From Acanthosepion esculentum (lineage: Eukaryota; Mollusca; Cephalopoda; Sepiida; Sepiidae), in contig OZ038480.1 of assembly GCA_964036315.1 (NCBI GenBank), positions 15,920,655 through 15,984,654 of the forward strand: 64,000 nucleotides of DNA, read 5' to 3'. Under the pieces are notes generated by a model. That model did no database searches. It saw only the letters and a program-made list of their open reading frames with translations, and was not told the DNA's origin. Shown one piece after another: positions 10,880 to 23,194 of the stretch (positions are counted from its first letter, which is position 1; the number at the start of each line of letters is the position of its first letter). The translations under genes and the position numbers were made by a program.

Positions 10880-11054
10880 CTAATGTAAAGTAGACAACTT
10901 CACTCATTTTACCATCTCCTCCTTCACTGTAGCCGAGAACACGTAATTTGTAAATTTTGTCTTTTTCCAAATTGTCCACAATTCCTTCAGAGACTCTGTC
11001 AAAGTCGTAATAATTGTTGCAATAAATCGTTTCTGTAATTCCACAAACCCGAAT
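10880..11054 (-). CDS. Cont: Contactin exon 15: second half of FN3-4
   Basis: Acceptor ttttgcag, donor gtgagt; starts in phase 0 and ends in phase 1. It encodes IRVCGITETIYCNNYY... through YKLRVLGYSEGGDG to YFTLG. The tyrosine-anchored Y-x-L-R-V-x-G-Y-S-E-G-G-D-G corresponds to the F strand and FG turn of an FN3 domain and matches the DGGDG turn of vertebrate contactin FN3-4. Confidence 0.92.
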
Positions 11055-12309
11055 CTGCAAAAGAAGAAAATCACAAATGTTTATTCAAAATGAAACAGGA
11101 AAATTCAATGGACAACTCAATAGGATTGAAGTCAAAATTCTAAATTTAATCTTGTTTCCTTAGTTTCTGCAAAAAGTAAGGGGGGGGGGGGTCTACAGCC
11201 ATCACATTAACACCAGATGTGTGCCAGAGTAAGCAAACATTATTAAAGAAAAGAAAATGGTGCGATGAATTTGAAATATTAACTTATTTAGTACAATAAG
11301 GTTGAAAAGATTTTGCCATGATCATTCAAATGGGAATAGCTTGTCTTCAAATCACTAGTCCTGATGCTTTCCAGTGTTCAAACACCAACAGCTAGCACCA
11401 ATCGGAACTAAGCAATTGTCTCGGCCACATGACAAGCCTGTAATATTTCTCATTATTCTTTTTAACTCTTTAGTTGTCTTTTCAATATTTCATTTTTCTT
11501 TTATTTAATGTGATACAGCATCCAATAATAAATTTGAAAAGAAAATGAAATGCACTAATCTTTTAAGTGTGGTTGATCTGTTTCCCTTGAAAATCAGCAT
11601 TTGAGAACATTTTTTTCTAAATTGGACTCAAACATTGACTTCTGGTGATAGTTGTATATACTCTACTATTTCAACCACCAAGTAGAATCTTGAAGCAATT
11701 TCCTTTCTCTCAGATTACATTTATAAGGAAGTCGTCATACTGACCTATGAAAACATGAGACTGAAATCTCTCATATATTAGATTTTATTTAATTCCAATG
11801 CTTTGTCTATTTCTGTTGACTAGTGTGTATAAGCGGCCTTGGGCTCCACATCCAAAATGTGGACCTTACATTCTTGTCTGCATTGTCTGAGAGACTGCCT
11901 TCCGCCTCTCTGAGATAGGTGTTTATATATCTGTGATACAACCATTTCCCATGCATGCATTCCAGGTGCTACTGGCCTGATCACAGGGCTCTTTACTCAG
12001 TATTTGGATGTCATCCCCCAGGTCAACTCTGCACGTAGGTTTCCTGAAGGTCACCGAGTGCAAAGTCTATCCTGGCATGATCTGTGGGGAGGTATTACAC
12101 ATTGCTAAAACACATTTCGGTTCACCAAGTCACTTAATTTTCCTCAATGTCAGATGATATTTCATCCTTTTTATTCCTTTTTCTTTTTCAGCAAAGTTGT
12201 GTATTTTTCTTTATTTCAAAATTAGTTGTGGACTTGTGGTCATATTTCACATTCAACTGCCAATAGCGGTTGTAAATCTAATTCTTATTTAAACACCTGA
12301 AATACTTAC
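11055..12309. other. Intron, no assigned feature
   Basis: Mostly AT-rich unique sequence with a G-run at 11180-11191. The slightly GC-richer part (11820-12110) resembles decayed transposon DNA, but nothing else in the window matches it. Confidence 0.4.
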
Positions 12310-12428
12310 TCTATAGCCAGCCAATGCCATCTCACCCACTCGAGTAGTAACGATCCCTCTCCATGTTACACGGACACTGTTTGGGCCATGGGAATGCACA
12401 AATACTTCAGTCGGATAATTGATAGGAG
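12310..12428 (-). CDS. Cont: Contactin exon 14: first half of FN3-4
   Basis: Acceptor cttttcag, donor gtaagt. Phase 1 in (G plus CT gives Ala), phase 0 out. It encodes APINYPTEVFVHSHGP, then SVRVTWRG and ends ALAGYR. The tryptophan in V-R-V-T-W is the conserved B-strand Trp of FN3 domains, and G-Y-R begins strand C. Confidence 0.92.
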
Positions 12429-13390
12429 CTGAAAAGAGAAAGTAGCATGAAATGACTCGGCAAAACATTTTTTTAAAAATAGAAATGTTTTTTTTTTTAA
12501 ATGTTGCCTTATTTCAAATACTGGATTAATCTATATCAAATCACATAGTTTTCATGGAGACTTAAGAAATATTCTTACATTTTGAAACTTCAGTTGGTAA
12601 CATTTGTTCAAGAGACAGATGAATGTGGAAAATTACAGCTTGATTGAGCTATGAGAAATTGAAATTTGTTTAAATCTATCTCATGAACCAGAAGCATGTT
12701 TTTGGCACTTCATAACTTTGGTATTCATTTCTATTTTTATGTTAAAATTCGCTCAATAAAAGGCTCAGAAGCCACTCAAGGTAGAGGGCTGCTGTTAAAA
12801 TGCTAATGATGAATGAGATGTATGATATGAATGAAAGAGGGCTGGTAGGAATTGAAAATAATGAAGATAAGTAGGATAGATAATGATTAATCCTTTATTT
12901 AAAAAGGTTAAGATTGTAGTGTAAAGGGTGAATGTCAAAATGGTCATGACGAATGAGGTTTTTTTTATGAATGAAATAGGAGGTTGCAGAAAGTTAAGAT
13001 AAGGAGGATAGATTAACAATAGATCTGCTGTCTTTGTAATGTTTATGGAAGCATTCATGCAGAAGTTTGTTCCAGTAGCAGCTCTTGGAAAAAAAAACTG
13101 AGTAAGTGGGACTTTCTTTTTAACATTTCGAATATGAGGAAACAAGGGTACTTCAACTCTGTTGGAAATGGCATGATGTATCCAAACTGTAAAAGTCTGA
13201 ACTGGTGGAACTAAAGAATGGAGCCCATCCGAACATTTGCCATGGAAATAGCAACAGAATAGCAGTAAGCTTGCAACTTTGCAGCCTCTTTCCTACAACT
13301 ACAGAGTGGAGATTAAGTCTTTTCCCATAGGAGCATATTAAAATTTTAAACTTTCTGGAATAACAGAAGATATCTAACTGAGATTTTATA

Positions 13391-13752
13391 CAGGGTGTCC
13401 ATAAAGTTTGTGTGCACTTTAAAAAATTTATAACTTTATTTCTATCACAAATACTAATAATCTGTAAAAAATGTTATAAACTTTTAATGTACCTAGTTTT
13501 AAGTATAGCTAAAATAACTAATATGTTTTCAGGCATTACTGTAAATCAGTTGGCAAATGTTTTCCGTGAACTGCAAAATCGTATTACCCTTTGTATTGCT
13601 AATGATGGAGGACATGTGGAAATAAAATTTCAATAAAACCTTAAAAAATATAGATTTACTTCTTTCTAATCCTTTTTACAAATTATTTCTATCGCAAATA
13701 CAGATAAAGTTATAAATTTTTTAAAGTGCACACAAACTTTATGGATACCCTG
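13391..13752 (+). mobile_element. Tc1/mariner-type non-autonomous element with transposase relic
   Basis: Flanked by TA on both sides (13389-13390 and 13753-13754). The ends are inverted repeats starting cagggtgtccataaag and extending about 50 bases. A short frame inside (about 13535-13636) reads VNQLANVFRELQNRI followed by a G-G-H-V-E-I ending. It resembles the extreme C-terminus of some Tc1/mariner transposases. A second, right-truncated copy is at 46835-47142. Confidence 0.78.
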
Positions 13753-14201
13753 TATATATAATTACCCTACCAAACAAGTAATTTCTAGCTTCATTTCATC
13801 TCTATTCTCAGTGCTTGGCAGTTATAGATCCCTATTGAATATTTTTATAGATATACTGAGCTTATTTTTGCTTGACCCTATAGTAAATATAAGGAAGAGT
13901 GTGTTGGAACAGTTTTCAAAGAGTAAATGTGTTTAATAAGATTTTCTCAAGTAGGAAGGGCCTGCTTACTTTCCTTTAAACTGTTGGCTTTTTATCCAGA
14001 CTTAGTTGTAAACACTTGTGGCATCAATCACAGTCATAAATGAAAATCATCTATAGTCATACTGGGTAAGATTATAGTATTCCAAATGTTGACGGGGAAA
14101 TAGTGTACCATCTTAATCATTTAACACTGTCTGTAAATGATATATATAAAATGCTTGGAGAAAAGAAATCATATATAAAATGTCTTTATTGAAATGACTA
14201 C

Positions 14202-14388
14202 CTGCATACGGAACTTCATTCATATAGTTCTCACTTGGAGGGCCCAGTCCTGCGGAGTTATACACTTGTACATTTGTCCAATAATTTGTATCTGAAAATA
14301 GTCCGATGATCAATCCGCTCTCCACTTGTCCTGGATAGCGTATAAATCTTATTAGGGGATCCTCTTCACCATCCATCCAATAATTGAT
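14202..14388 (-). CDS. Cont: Contactin exon 13: second half of FN3-3
   Basis: Acceptor cttgacag, donor gtagtc. Phase 0 in, phase 1 out. It encodes INYWMDGEEDPLIRF... then YWTNVQVYNSAGLGPPS and ends NEVPYAG. V-Q-V-Y-N-S-A-G-L-G-P is the FN3 F strand and FG turn and corresponds to the V-R-A-Y-N-S-A-G-A-G-P of vertebrate contactins. The donor (gtagtc) is weaker than the others, but the frame requires it. Confidence 0.92.
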
Positions 14389-14549
14389 CTGTCAAGATAA
14401 ATAAATTCATCATGCATTAGCAATATAACAAATATTCAATTACTCGGCAATATGTCTTTCGTCACAAAATCACAGATATATGCATATAAATTGGTGAATT
14501 GCCCACTCTCTAGATCTAACAGAATAGACAAAAATGTCATTGAATATGT

Positions 14550-14925
14550 ATGAGGTCTGATCTAAAAGTGTCGGGACTGGTGCTGTAAAAAGAAAACTAC
14601 AACACATACAAATTCAGCATTTAAGCTCCTTTGAAGTAGTACTCCTCTGAAACTACATACTATATGCAGCACCGTTTTCAATGATGGAAGCATTCTTGGA
14701 ACTCCTTTTTGAGATAGCGAGCAGCTGCCTTGTCACATTCTATTGGATTTCCTTGATTTGAGTTTTGGAAAGAGGAAAAACTTGCAAGTAGTGATATCTG
14801 GGGATTATGGTGGTTGTTGAACTTGGGGAATGTTGTCTTTGGCCAAAAACTGCTGCACAAGATATGCTGTATGGGTAGGTGCATTGTTATTGTGGAGTTG
14901 ACACTCGGGTCATTCCATGTCAAGT
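14550..14925 (-). mobile_element. Mariner-like transposase fragment, decayed
   Basis: On the reverse strand, with frameshifts and stops, a sequence like N-N-A-P-T-H-T-A-Y-L-V-Q-Q-F is followed by QPPxSPD-like and EFQECFHH segments. These match the C-terminal third of mariner-family (SETMAR-like) transposases. The left edge (tgaggtctgatctaaaagtg) resembles a mariner terminal repeat. It is a dead copy, 160 bases from the FN3-3b exon. Confidence 0.65.
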
Positions 14926-14929
14926 CACC

Positions 14930-17840
14930 AGGGCATTACACCGACCGACACCAAATTACTTGAAATTTGGCACAAATATTCCCCTTCATGAGTTAGGAAA
15001 GTGTGCCAAATTATTTTTTGCTTGACTTTACCATTCCAATTTTAAGTGGGGGGTGTGTATAATTTTCCTATTTTGGCTCTAAATTAAGGCAGTGCAACGT
15101 CGCCGAATCTCAGTGTTTTTTAAAAATTAAGGAAAAATACTTCCATGCCTTCAATAATTCTGAAATTTGGTATGGAGGGCAAATAAGAAGTGTAGAAGCC
15201 AAATATTTAACTATTTCAAGCCTACACTTGATAGAAAATTTTATTTTACCTACCCAAATACATGACCCCAAAATCAACAACTTTTCACCTATGTAGCTTA
15301 CAGTCAGTCTATCGAAAATACGTCCTCTTCAATTTTCATAATATTTTTTGCCTAACATCTACAATGCCTGCTCGAGTTCACCAAAACATTTTGTGAGTGT
15401 TTTAAGTTTACTTTAGAAGATATGACCCTGCCAAGTTTAGAGTTTTTTTCCTATGTATGTGCAGGATTTCCGAGAAAGATTATAATTAAAGACAAACATC
15501 CTAATGCTCCATGACTTCTAAAATGTTGATATTGTGCTAAGTAACTTCTTAAACTATTCAATAAGATTGTTTTATTAATTAAAAAAAAAATAATTTAAAT
15601 ATATTTTGCAGATATTACTTTTTGTACAGATTGTCTTTAAAAAGCGGTAAACATTGATAATCATCCATGTATGATAATCAACAGTGCATAAAAATTTGTA
15701 GATGGCACTTAACAAATGAAGTTAAAAGAAATTCTTTTTGTTTGTGTTTCTTTTAATTTTATTTTGGTAAATTATTTTCATGAAACAGAAAAACATTTGA
15801 TTTTTTTCATTCTCAAAAAAAGTCATAAGATAACTGTGAATCTTTAAAACAATATTTGAAGTTGGCACTTAACATGTTTATAGAGTTGAAGGAAATGCTT
15901 TCATTACTTTTTTAAAATTTTTATTTTTATTCTTTAAATAATTTTTCAAAATTATTTTCCTGAAACAAAAATATTTGATTTTGTTTTAATCAGAAGAAAG
16001 TCATAATAAAAATGGATATAAAAAGAGTCTTTGAAAGATTACATTTTAAACTACACTATGCACTAAATTTTGTTGTGCATATAGACTAAATTGTTTTAGA
16101 TATAAGTTTTTGCAAAGATAATTTATCCATCTTGGACAAATAAACTCTACCATTTGCTGTTGTAGGAACATCAACAGTGCACAGAATATTCATTAATGGT
16201 ACAAAAAAAATATTCTTAAAATCTTCTTTCCAGTAAAATGAATGTGATGGAAGAGCTGGGTGCATGGACTTAATCAGCAAGTCCTTTTTCTCCATATCAA
16301 TTTCTAGGACCATGCCAATCCAAATTTTATTGTCGCACTTGCAACAAACATATCCTGAAACAAAAAAAAATTACTAGTTTTTCTTCAGCCCCAATAGAAA
16401 AGTCATATTAGGTCATAGTTTTCATCTTTGCTACATTGTTTCATAGATATTTTATCTCTGGCGAGTAAAAAATCGATGAAAACTTCCTGGGACTGTGGAT
16501 GCATTCTCGAATCTCATGGTGAGACTCCTCCTCACTTCCTCAATTTCTTCCTTTTCAACCAGAATGAATTTGATACCTTCAATTGCAGATTTACAATATT
16601 CAAACATAGATTCTGTGGAAAGGATTTGTTTGGTAGTTGGTCTTCGGAGACTTTCTTTTGACACTGAACTTTTCACTGTCCCACCTATGCCATCACGAGG
16701 TTGTTTACCATGACTTGTTGCAAAGAAATTCCATTTTGTATTGAGCCCAAAATCTTTCTGATGGTTTCACAAATTGGCAAAGTTCTTATAATTCTTGTAT
16801 TGCACTGCACAACCATCAGTAAAATACTCAATATTTTTTATGTTTGGCGAGGTAGCTTTGATTACCTCAATAATTTTTTTTCTGTACCATATAAACAAAT
16901 GCTACATCATGTGAGTTGTCACTTGACATAATGCAGAAACATTCACTTTGCATTACATTTTCAAGCTTAAAGTAGAGTACCACTGGATGTAAAGTACATT
17001 GTGAAGTATTCCAATGATAACTCTGGATCTCATCTTGAACTATGAATTTGTAGTTCTTGGCAAAATCTCCCAGGAACAAAATTTCACTATCACTAATCTC
17101 CTCTTGTTTTGTTTTAAGTACCTTGACTGTGATTTAGCCAAGTAAGAATGAGGTGCTAATTTATTCAGTTGTAAAACAACTAAATCAATGTAAGCTTGAC
17201 AGGATTCCTCGATCAGTCAGTTGTTGTCCATTGAGAGAACTCTATTGATTCAGCATTATCAATATATCCTTCCATGGTGTCATCAAGACATTTTTCAAGC
17301 TGCCCTGATGATTTAGGACAATTTGGGCACCTATGAATCATACACTCTCTGCTACTGGTATTACAGACAATGTATTTCCAGAGATCTTTATATGATACAT
17401 TCAGTGGTTCCAGTAATAATTTCATATTTTGGTGGATAGTGCATACACATACAACATGCATACCTGCACTACCAGCAAGGACTCACCATTTCGGCCTTAG
17501 ACTACAAAAATTTGAAAATCCCAAAGGTACTGTTGGGTTCTGTTCCTTGAATGCTCTGTAGAGCTCATTTAGGTTGCACAAGATGAGTCTTTTCTGCTGA
17601 TGAATATTATGTTTAACACTAATGTAGTCTTTTCTGTCCGGTATCAGTCGAGTATATTCATCATCTTGGTAAAATGCTTCCACTAACTGTGCAATATCAG
17701 CAGGCAAAGACTTGCCCCTTTTTGGTTCTGGCACAGCTAAAATACCTGTTTCCAACCACAATTTGCAAGCTTTGCGTACAATGTGTTCTGAAACACCATT
17801 TCACTTAACTGTACAGCTTTCTTGGCTACCATACTTTAGG
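14930..17840 (-). pseudogene. Decayed DDE-like transposase gene of an unplaced family
   Basis: Reverse-strand frames at 17761-17483, 17461-17213, 17079-16867, 16676-16452 and 16313-16086 read in order as one protein of roughly 570 residues broken by frameshifts and stops. Visible in order: an S-F-K/R-x-x-N-P-like segment with FSNFCSLRPKW; a cysteine cluster (VCVCTIHQN, ECMIHRCPNCP); LGDFAKNYKFIVQDEIQSYH with a candidate catalytic Asp; YFTDGCAVQYKN-KNF with a second Asp; FATSHGK and DGIGG; and a C-terminal part with FYWKEDF and ILCTVDVP. One break is an extra A in an A-run (near 16880); another is a Cys-to-stop change near 16775. The spacing of acidic motifs suggests an RNase H-like transposase, but I cannot name the family. 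About 1.1 kb of non-coding tail (14930-16085) follows. It lies in the contactin intron in the same orientation as the host gene. Confidence 0.6.
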
Positions 17841-17955
17841 GTATAAATATATAATATATAAAATGTATATAAATATATAATAAGTGAGAGAGGAAGGCTG
17901 AGGGCTTTTAATTTATCTTTATATCTTTGAGTTTTAAGAGAGGAAAGTCACCTAC

Positions 17956-18077
17956 CTGATAGCCAAGAACTTGTCCTTTCATAACTTCCCGGATGTTTGG
18001 AACTTTTATCCAGGTTACCTCAAGAGCTGATCCATTGTAACCATCACACATGACATCAGTCGGAACGCCCACAGGAA
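17956..18077 (-). CDS. Cont: Contactin exon 12: first half of FN3-3
   Basis: Acceptor ttcttttag, donor gtaggt. Phase 1 in, phase 0 out. It encodes LPVGVPTDVMCDGYNG, then SALEVTWIKVP and ends GQVLGYQ. P-x-x-V at the start, the B-strand L-E-V-T-W and L-G-Y-Q at strand C place it at the start of FN3-3, matching L-L-G-Y-E of vertebrate contactins. Confidence 0.93.
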
Positions 18078-18464
18078 CTAAAAGAAGATATTGTAGCAAG
18101 AGACAAAGTTATTTTCCCTTGATCCCAAACAAAAATAGCAATAAAAATTAACTATAAATATTCACGAGAACAGAAATAGTCAGGTGACCTGATGAGACCC
18201 GCACTAGACATTGTTAGGTGGAAAAGTCAATCTTCCTCTTTTTGCTCCTTGAAGTTACTGTAACAAGATGTACCATTTCAGGCTTGTGACAACCAAACAG
18301 ATAAGTACAAAATTCATATTGTTTTTAGTACCCAGTCTTTTGGAAGTAGATATATGTAAACGTTGTATTAATAATTTTGAATATTATACGTTATTTATAT
18401 ATACGTAAATATTTGAGTAAATGCTCTCTTTATAATAAACAGTATTAACATTTACCGGCCTGAA

Positions 18465-18740
18465 CGTCCGAGAAATTTTCATAGAAAATATTTGTCCACC
18501 GACAGGAATCGAACCTGTATCCTACACGGAACCGTCATATAGCCTGACGTGCTATAACAGTTTAGCTACAGAAGAGCGTCTGGTTAGCAAGATCGATTTT
18601 ACTGCTTTTAAACTACAAACTTTCCATGATTTCCCTCGAACGTCCATATCCGCTCGAAGCATATCTTAACGTAAACAAATGACGTCCCACACTACGAAAT
18701 GGACTAAGTCCGACAATTATTTTAATATATTGTTACACGT
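18465..18740 (-). repeat. tRNA-derived SINE (family C)
   Basis: The reverse strand carries a tRNA-like head with a perfect B box (GGTTCGATTCC) at about 18502-18512 and an A-box-like TAGCTAAACTGTTATAGC upstream. The same block, head and tail, occurs at 24050-24340 and a shorter part at 4078-4150. The acceptor-stem pairing is broken, so it is not a functional tRNA gene. Confidence 0.68.
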
Positions 18741-19157
18741 TAGTTATATATACACAGATATTTAAGTGAATGCTCTGTTTATAATAAACTATTAACAACA
18801 TTTACCGGCCTGATACTGTTAATACTGTTTATTATAAACAGAGTATTTACTTAAATGTTTGTGTATATATGTTATATAGCGTACCAATGAACATAATGGG
18901 TATGTCCCAATTCTCATAAATATGTTGGACACTATTGTAAGTGGGGGTAATATACTAAGTGGTCCATCATTAGCAGTGGTTTACCTATTTCACGCCGCTG
19001 GCGAGTATTGTATTTTGATGATGTTATAAAGATTGCCATTTCATTTCCAACCTTCGTTTTGGTTATTCATCATTCAGTAACCCTTCCTAGGTTACAACGG
19101 TGTATATAAATAATGCATAACAATAAAATATATTAAAATAATTGTTGGAATTAGTTC

Positions 19158-19165
<8 letters not shown>
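18696..19165. repeat. Foldback arms around a SINE-C-associated repeat
   Basis: The left arm 18696-18737 (gaaatggactaagtccgaca) and right arm 19121-19161 are reverse complements over about 40 bases. The interior (18780-18880) holds a smaller palindrome around ctgtttattataaacagag. The related arms at 24299-24415 and 46710-46760 carry the same word with ttgtcgaattttgtccattt-like sequence. Confidence 0.55.
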
Positions 19166-19190
<25 letters not shown>

Positions 19191-19199
19191 CGTGTTTTG

Positions 19200-19860
19200 T
19201 TTGAACTTTTTCATATACTTATGTTGTCGTGTGTTTTGCATACCTTAAACAAGTTCTATGGCTACTGTAGCGACCAACGATCACCTGCGACGACCTGCAG
19301 CGATCATCTGAAACAACCAACTTTCCCGTATACAATCGGTTGTAATTACTAAGGTAGGTTTCGACACCGATCTCAACCAGCAATGCCTGCACTACAACGT
19401 CCAACCGTCGACACACCCGGAACAAACGCACCTCAGTATCCCGTCGTCGACCTCAACGTCCAACCGTCGACACGACCGGAACGTCCGCAATCTCTTTCCA
19501 ACCGCTGACATGACCGGAACGTCTGCAGCTCGACTCCAACCATCGACACGACCAGTCTAAGCCTCGACACGACCAGTCCGACAACCATTACCTTGATTAC
19601 CAGACCAATATACCCCACGGCCTCTCCTTTATAAATAAACTTAGCATTAATCATACATATCCTCGTTCTGTTGTCCATTTTGTTTCACCTTGTCAGATTT
19701 CACGTCTTTAATTCGAGAAACGTTAGCGGGCCTCTTGTGACCTCATCACCTACGATACGGGTGCGCTTGGGTCGTGGTTTCATATCGCCTCCCTCCTCCG
19801 GGAGGTCCACTACACTACATATTCCTGCCCAACAATATAATACAAAGGATAAAGTCTGAT
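19200..19860. repeat. CpG-rich tandem-repeat region
   Basis: Unusually GC/CpG-rich for this window. Between 19390 and 19580 there are five or more imperfect units built on ccaaccgtcgacacgaccgg. It looks like part of an LTR or a satellite-type repeat, and the tail (19620-19860) has no partner elsewhere in the window. A (TA)n tract borders it at 19163-19190. Confidence 0.5.
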
Positions 19861-20384
19861 AAATAATTTTAAAAATATTTGTTATATACACATTATGTTG
19901 TTGTTAAACCCGTAGATTATTTATCAAGCATAGAATTTTGTTGCCACTACTTCTAAATCAACTAAAAGCAATTAAATGACAAACAGTTTATGTTCATAAT
20001 AAAAACAATGTATTTACATAAAAATGATTTTAGAAGTAAGTGTGTGTGAGTGCATGTAAGTGGCTTGACTGTTCCGTAGTGGATGGTGTTCAATAGTAAA
20101 AAATATATATATATATATATATATAGGGTAAAAGAAAGATTCTTGAAATTTTGCGCCTTTTGTATTGATGCCAAGTGACCTTTGTTACATGGCTACATGT
20201 ATAAGAAAGTTAATCCTATTTTCAGCACATCTATTTATCTATGTTCTTGTTTATTTTCTCCTTTTTTTTATTGTCGTTTGGTCCTTACAAGTGCCATAGC
20301 CTCACCACGCTAGTTGCTGCAGCTGTGGTTTCTGTAGCTAGTATGTTTTACGAGGTGGTGCTACTAACTCTACACTCAGCTGGT

Positions 20385-20600
20385 TTTAAATCCAGTGTTG
20401 TACTTCTCCTAGACTGGTTGCCAACCAAGGCGGGGCAGTCCAGTCTACCGTGCTATTAACCCGTAGCTGGGGAAAGGGAGAAGATATAGATTTATATTTT
20501 TTTCAAGGGCATTTGTGTGAAAGCGAATGCAACGGCTTCGGCTGGAATTTGAACTCGACACACCAATCCTATTTTCTACAAATAATGCCGAGTCGTCATT
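20385..20600 (-). repeat. tRNA-derived SINE (family B), partial
   Basis: The reverse strand shows a B-box-like GAGTTCAAATTCC (20548-20560). Its body (cccagctacgggttaatagcacgg and ttggttggcaaccagtct) matches the body of the full copy at 20843-21143. Confidence 0.6.
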
Positions 20601-20842
20601 TACCTGGCAGATTGGGGTACGCTCTGAATCAGCAAAAAGATCCGAACCATTTTGGTCACAGAAGTGATTTTGTTAAGTCAGGGATCTTTCTTATCGTCTA
20701 ATCTTTTGTCCTAATATTATTCCATGCTGTATGATTGACAAAGTATTATTGCTTATAGTTTGAGATGCATTATTGAATGTTTTCATCTTTTCTTTTGGTT
20801 AGCTTCGTCAATTCCAACAATTTTAACCTATTCTGAAGAGGA

Positions 20843-21143
20843 GGCACGGTGGAGTAATGGTTAGCGGCTCAGATTGAGGAATCGGAGAATTCCAGTTGAA
20901 TCCATTACATTCACTTATGTGCTAATACCCTTGGGTAAGATATGAACCCTCTTCTTTTCCCACCAGCTATGGGTAAATAGCACGACAGGCCGGGTTCTAT
21001 AGCCTTGGATGGCAACTGGTCTACCGCAGAAAGAAATGGCAACCTACTGCGGGGAAAAAAGTTTGCCTCGTCAGTCATGTATCGAAAGATATATGATCGC
21101 CTAAGCGTGTATCACACATGTCATATAACTGACTGACTGAATC
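20843..21143 (+). repeat. tRNA-derived SINE (family B), full-length copy
   Basis: Starts with a tRNA-like head (A-box-like ggtggagtaatggttagcgg, then a degenerate B box), continues with a body containing cagctatgggtaaatagcac, and ends in a (CTGA)n-like tail ctgactgactgaa (21129-21141). Other partial copies are at 20385-20600 and 59890-60020, both inverted. Confidence 0.72.
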
Positions 21144-22359
21144 TGAAATTGTTTAATTCGAAACAAAAATGTTTTGTCAAATGAGTTTGTCTTATGTTAC
21201 AAAACTTTAGGCATTTAAACCAGCGATGTTGTCATAATTCTTCTCACTGCCTTTATCTCTTTCATTCCAAACTGTATTACTGACTACTTAGTAGCAATAG
21301 TAAAAGAATTTATTTAGTAAAAATAGTAGAATTTATTTTGAGATTGTGAGATTAAGTATTTACATTGTTATTTATTTCTGACAAGTTTCTTGATCTTTTA
21401 GCTATTTGAAATCGACGTTTCTTTGGTAAGAATACAATTACAACAGTAAAAGAATTGAATGACTTTGGCAAATGGACAGATTAAATATTTAGAAGTTCAA
21501 TAATCAAATGTTTCCATTTTTATCAGACAATACCTATTCAGGAACAGAAAAGCTCAATACACTGCATCTGTGTCCCTAGTCAGACAGCGGGACTGAGAGA
21601 GTGCCTGACTCAGTTGGCGGGACTGTAAGAGTGTCTGGAATCAGACGGCTGGACTTTTTGTGTGTCTCGACTCAGGCGGTGGGACTCAGTGTCTGGACTC
21701 AGGACACACTTAGTTCCGCCACCAGACTCAGGTGGCGGGAATGTAAGAGTGTGCCGACTCAGCCGCCGTGTCTGTAAGATTGTCTCCACTCGGGCAGAGG
21801 GACTGCAAGAGTGTCCCAACACAGGCAACGTAATCGTAAGAGTATTTTTATTTGTATTTTTTTTAAATATTTTTTGTGTGGAAATTAACACGATTCTTTC
21901 AATATCTTTGTTATACAAATTATTTACATAATCAGTTTTAAAATGAATTCTGGATGTGCGAACGAGTACTGAAAAATCTTTTCCTTGAACCACTTTCCAA
22001 AATCAGACCAAACAATTTAGGTACCACCAAAATGGATGCCTTTTTCCGAAATCAAAGCAAAAAATCGCTATCACTGGTTTGAAATATTTGCCAAAACTTT
22101 AGAAATTATCGGATTGAAACCTATTCAGTAAAATATTCACTAATGAATGGAACCTTAAAATTTTGTTTGAATCGAATAATTCCCTAATTTTTGGCAAATA
22201 TTTTAAAACAGAGTGTGTCAATTTATAGATTTCATTGCGGAAAAAAAGTTTCCATTTTGGGGAGAGGGTAACTTAGTCGTGTCGAAAACTTTTCAGCACC
22301 CACTCGTAGTGACAAAAGTCTAGCATGAGACACTAAAAACCAATCAACTTGACACTTAC
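21144..22359. other. Intron; direct-repeat cluster at 21580-21800
   Basis: Between about 21580 and 21800 a motif like gactcaggcggtgggactgtaagagtgtctg recurs six or seven times with variation, forming a degenerate ~35-bp minisatellite. The remainder is AT-rich sequence without an assigned feature. Confidence 0.5.
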
Positions 22360-22507
22360 GGTTCTCAGCCGACATGATGGATTCTATGGTAGAGTTTGGG
22401 CCTTTTCCTTTCTCGTTGTATGCCTGGACTTTGACTTCGTATTCCAAATAATAGTTCTGCTCTCCCACTAAGGTCACTAAGTGGTCAGTATCGAAATTGA
22501 GAACTTT
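22360..22507 (-). CDS. Cont: Contactin exon 11: last part of FN3-2
   Basis: Acceptor gtgcttag, donor gtaagt. Phase 0 in, phase 1 out. It encodes KVLNFDTDHLVTLVGEQ, then LEYEVKVQAYNEKGKGP and ends MSAENR. Y-E-V-K-V-Q-A-Y-N-E-K-G-K-G-P is the F strand and FG turn, equivalent to Y-E-V-K-V-G-V-Y-N-N-K-G-E-G-P of vertebrate contactin FN3-2. Confidence 0.94.
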
Positions 22508-22760
22508 CTAAGCACAAAATTATAAAGAAAAAAAAGAATTAATTTGTAACTTCAAAATTATTTATTTAGTGTTTGTTTGGTCTAAAAACAATGCGCTAAA
22601 ACCGCAGTGTTACGTTTCGTTTCGTTTCGTTTTACTTATAATAAAAATCCTTGTTTACCTCTGTGTTGGCGGCCGCTTTATTGTTGATTAGCTTGAGCCG
22701 ACATTTGAGAAGAAAGAACGTAAATATTTTGATGAAAATGATATTCGCTATAAAAACATA

Positions 22761-22802
<42 letters not shown>

Positions 22803-23190
22803 CAAAATAGTTTGATAGACATTTTCCTTAATTTATTTTTTAGAGAAAGAGGCTTCATTTGCAGGGTTCTTCTCGCTGTTTTCGGGTTGGTGAAAATTTT
22901 CGTTCGGTTTATATTCAATTTAAGTCAAACAAAATCAGAGTTGGGTTAGGCTAGTGCAGAGCCAGTAGTTATGTTATAAAGAGGCCCTAATATTAAAAAA
23001 AATACCCATGAATATTAAATTATAAATTATTTACTAGAATAGTGATTATAGCTTATAAAACAGATAAATATTTTTGACTTTTCTCAACATGATAAGCAAA
23101 CCCAGAAAAATATGAGGTAAATGATCCTAACGAGATATTTGAATAGATTTAACAGCCTCGATATAACCTTAATTGAGTGACTCAAAGATT
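22508..23190. other. Intron with a (CA)n microsatellite
   Basis: A (CA)n tract lies at about 22763-22799 and a short (GTTTC)n run at 22613-22630. No other feature seen. Confidence 0.6.
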
Positions 23191-23194
23191 TTAT

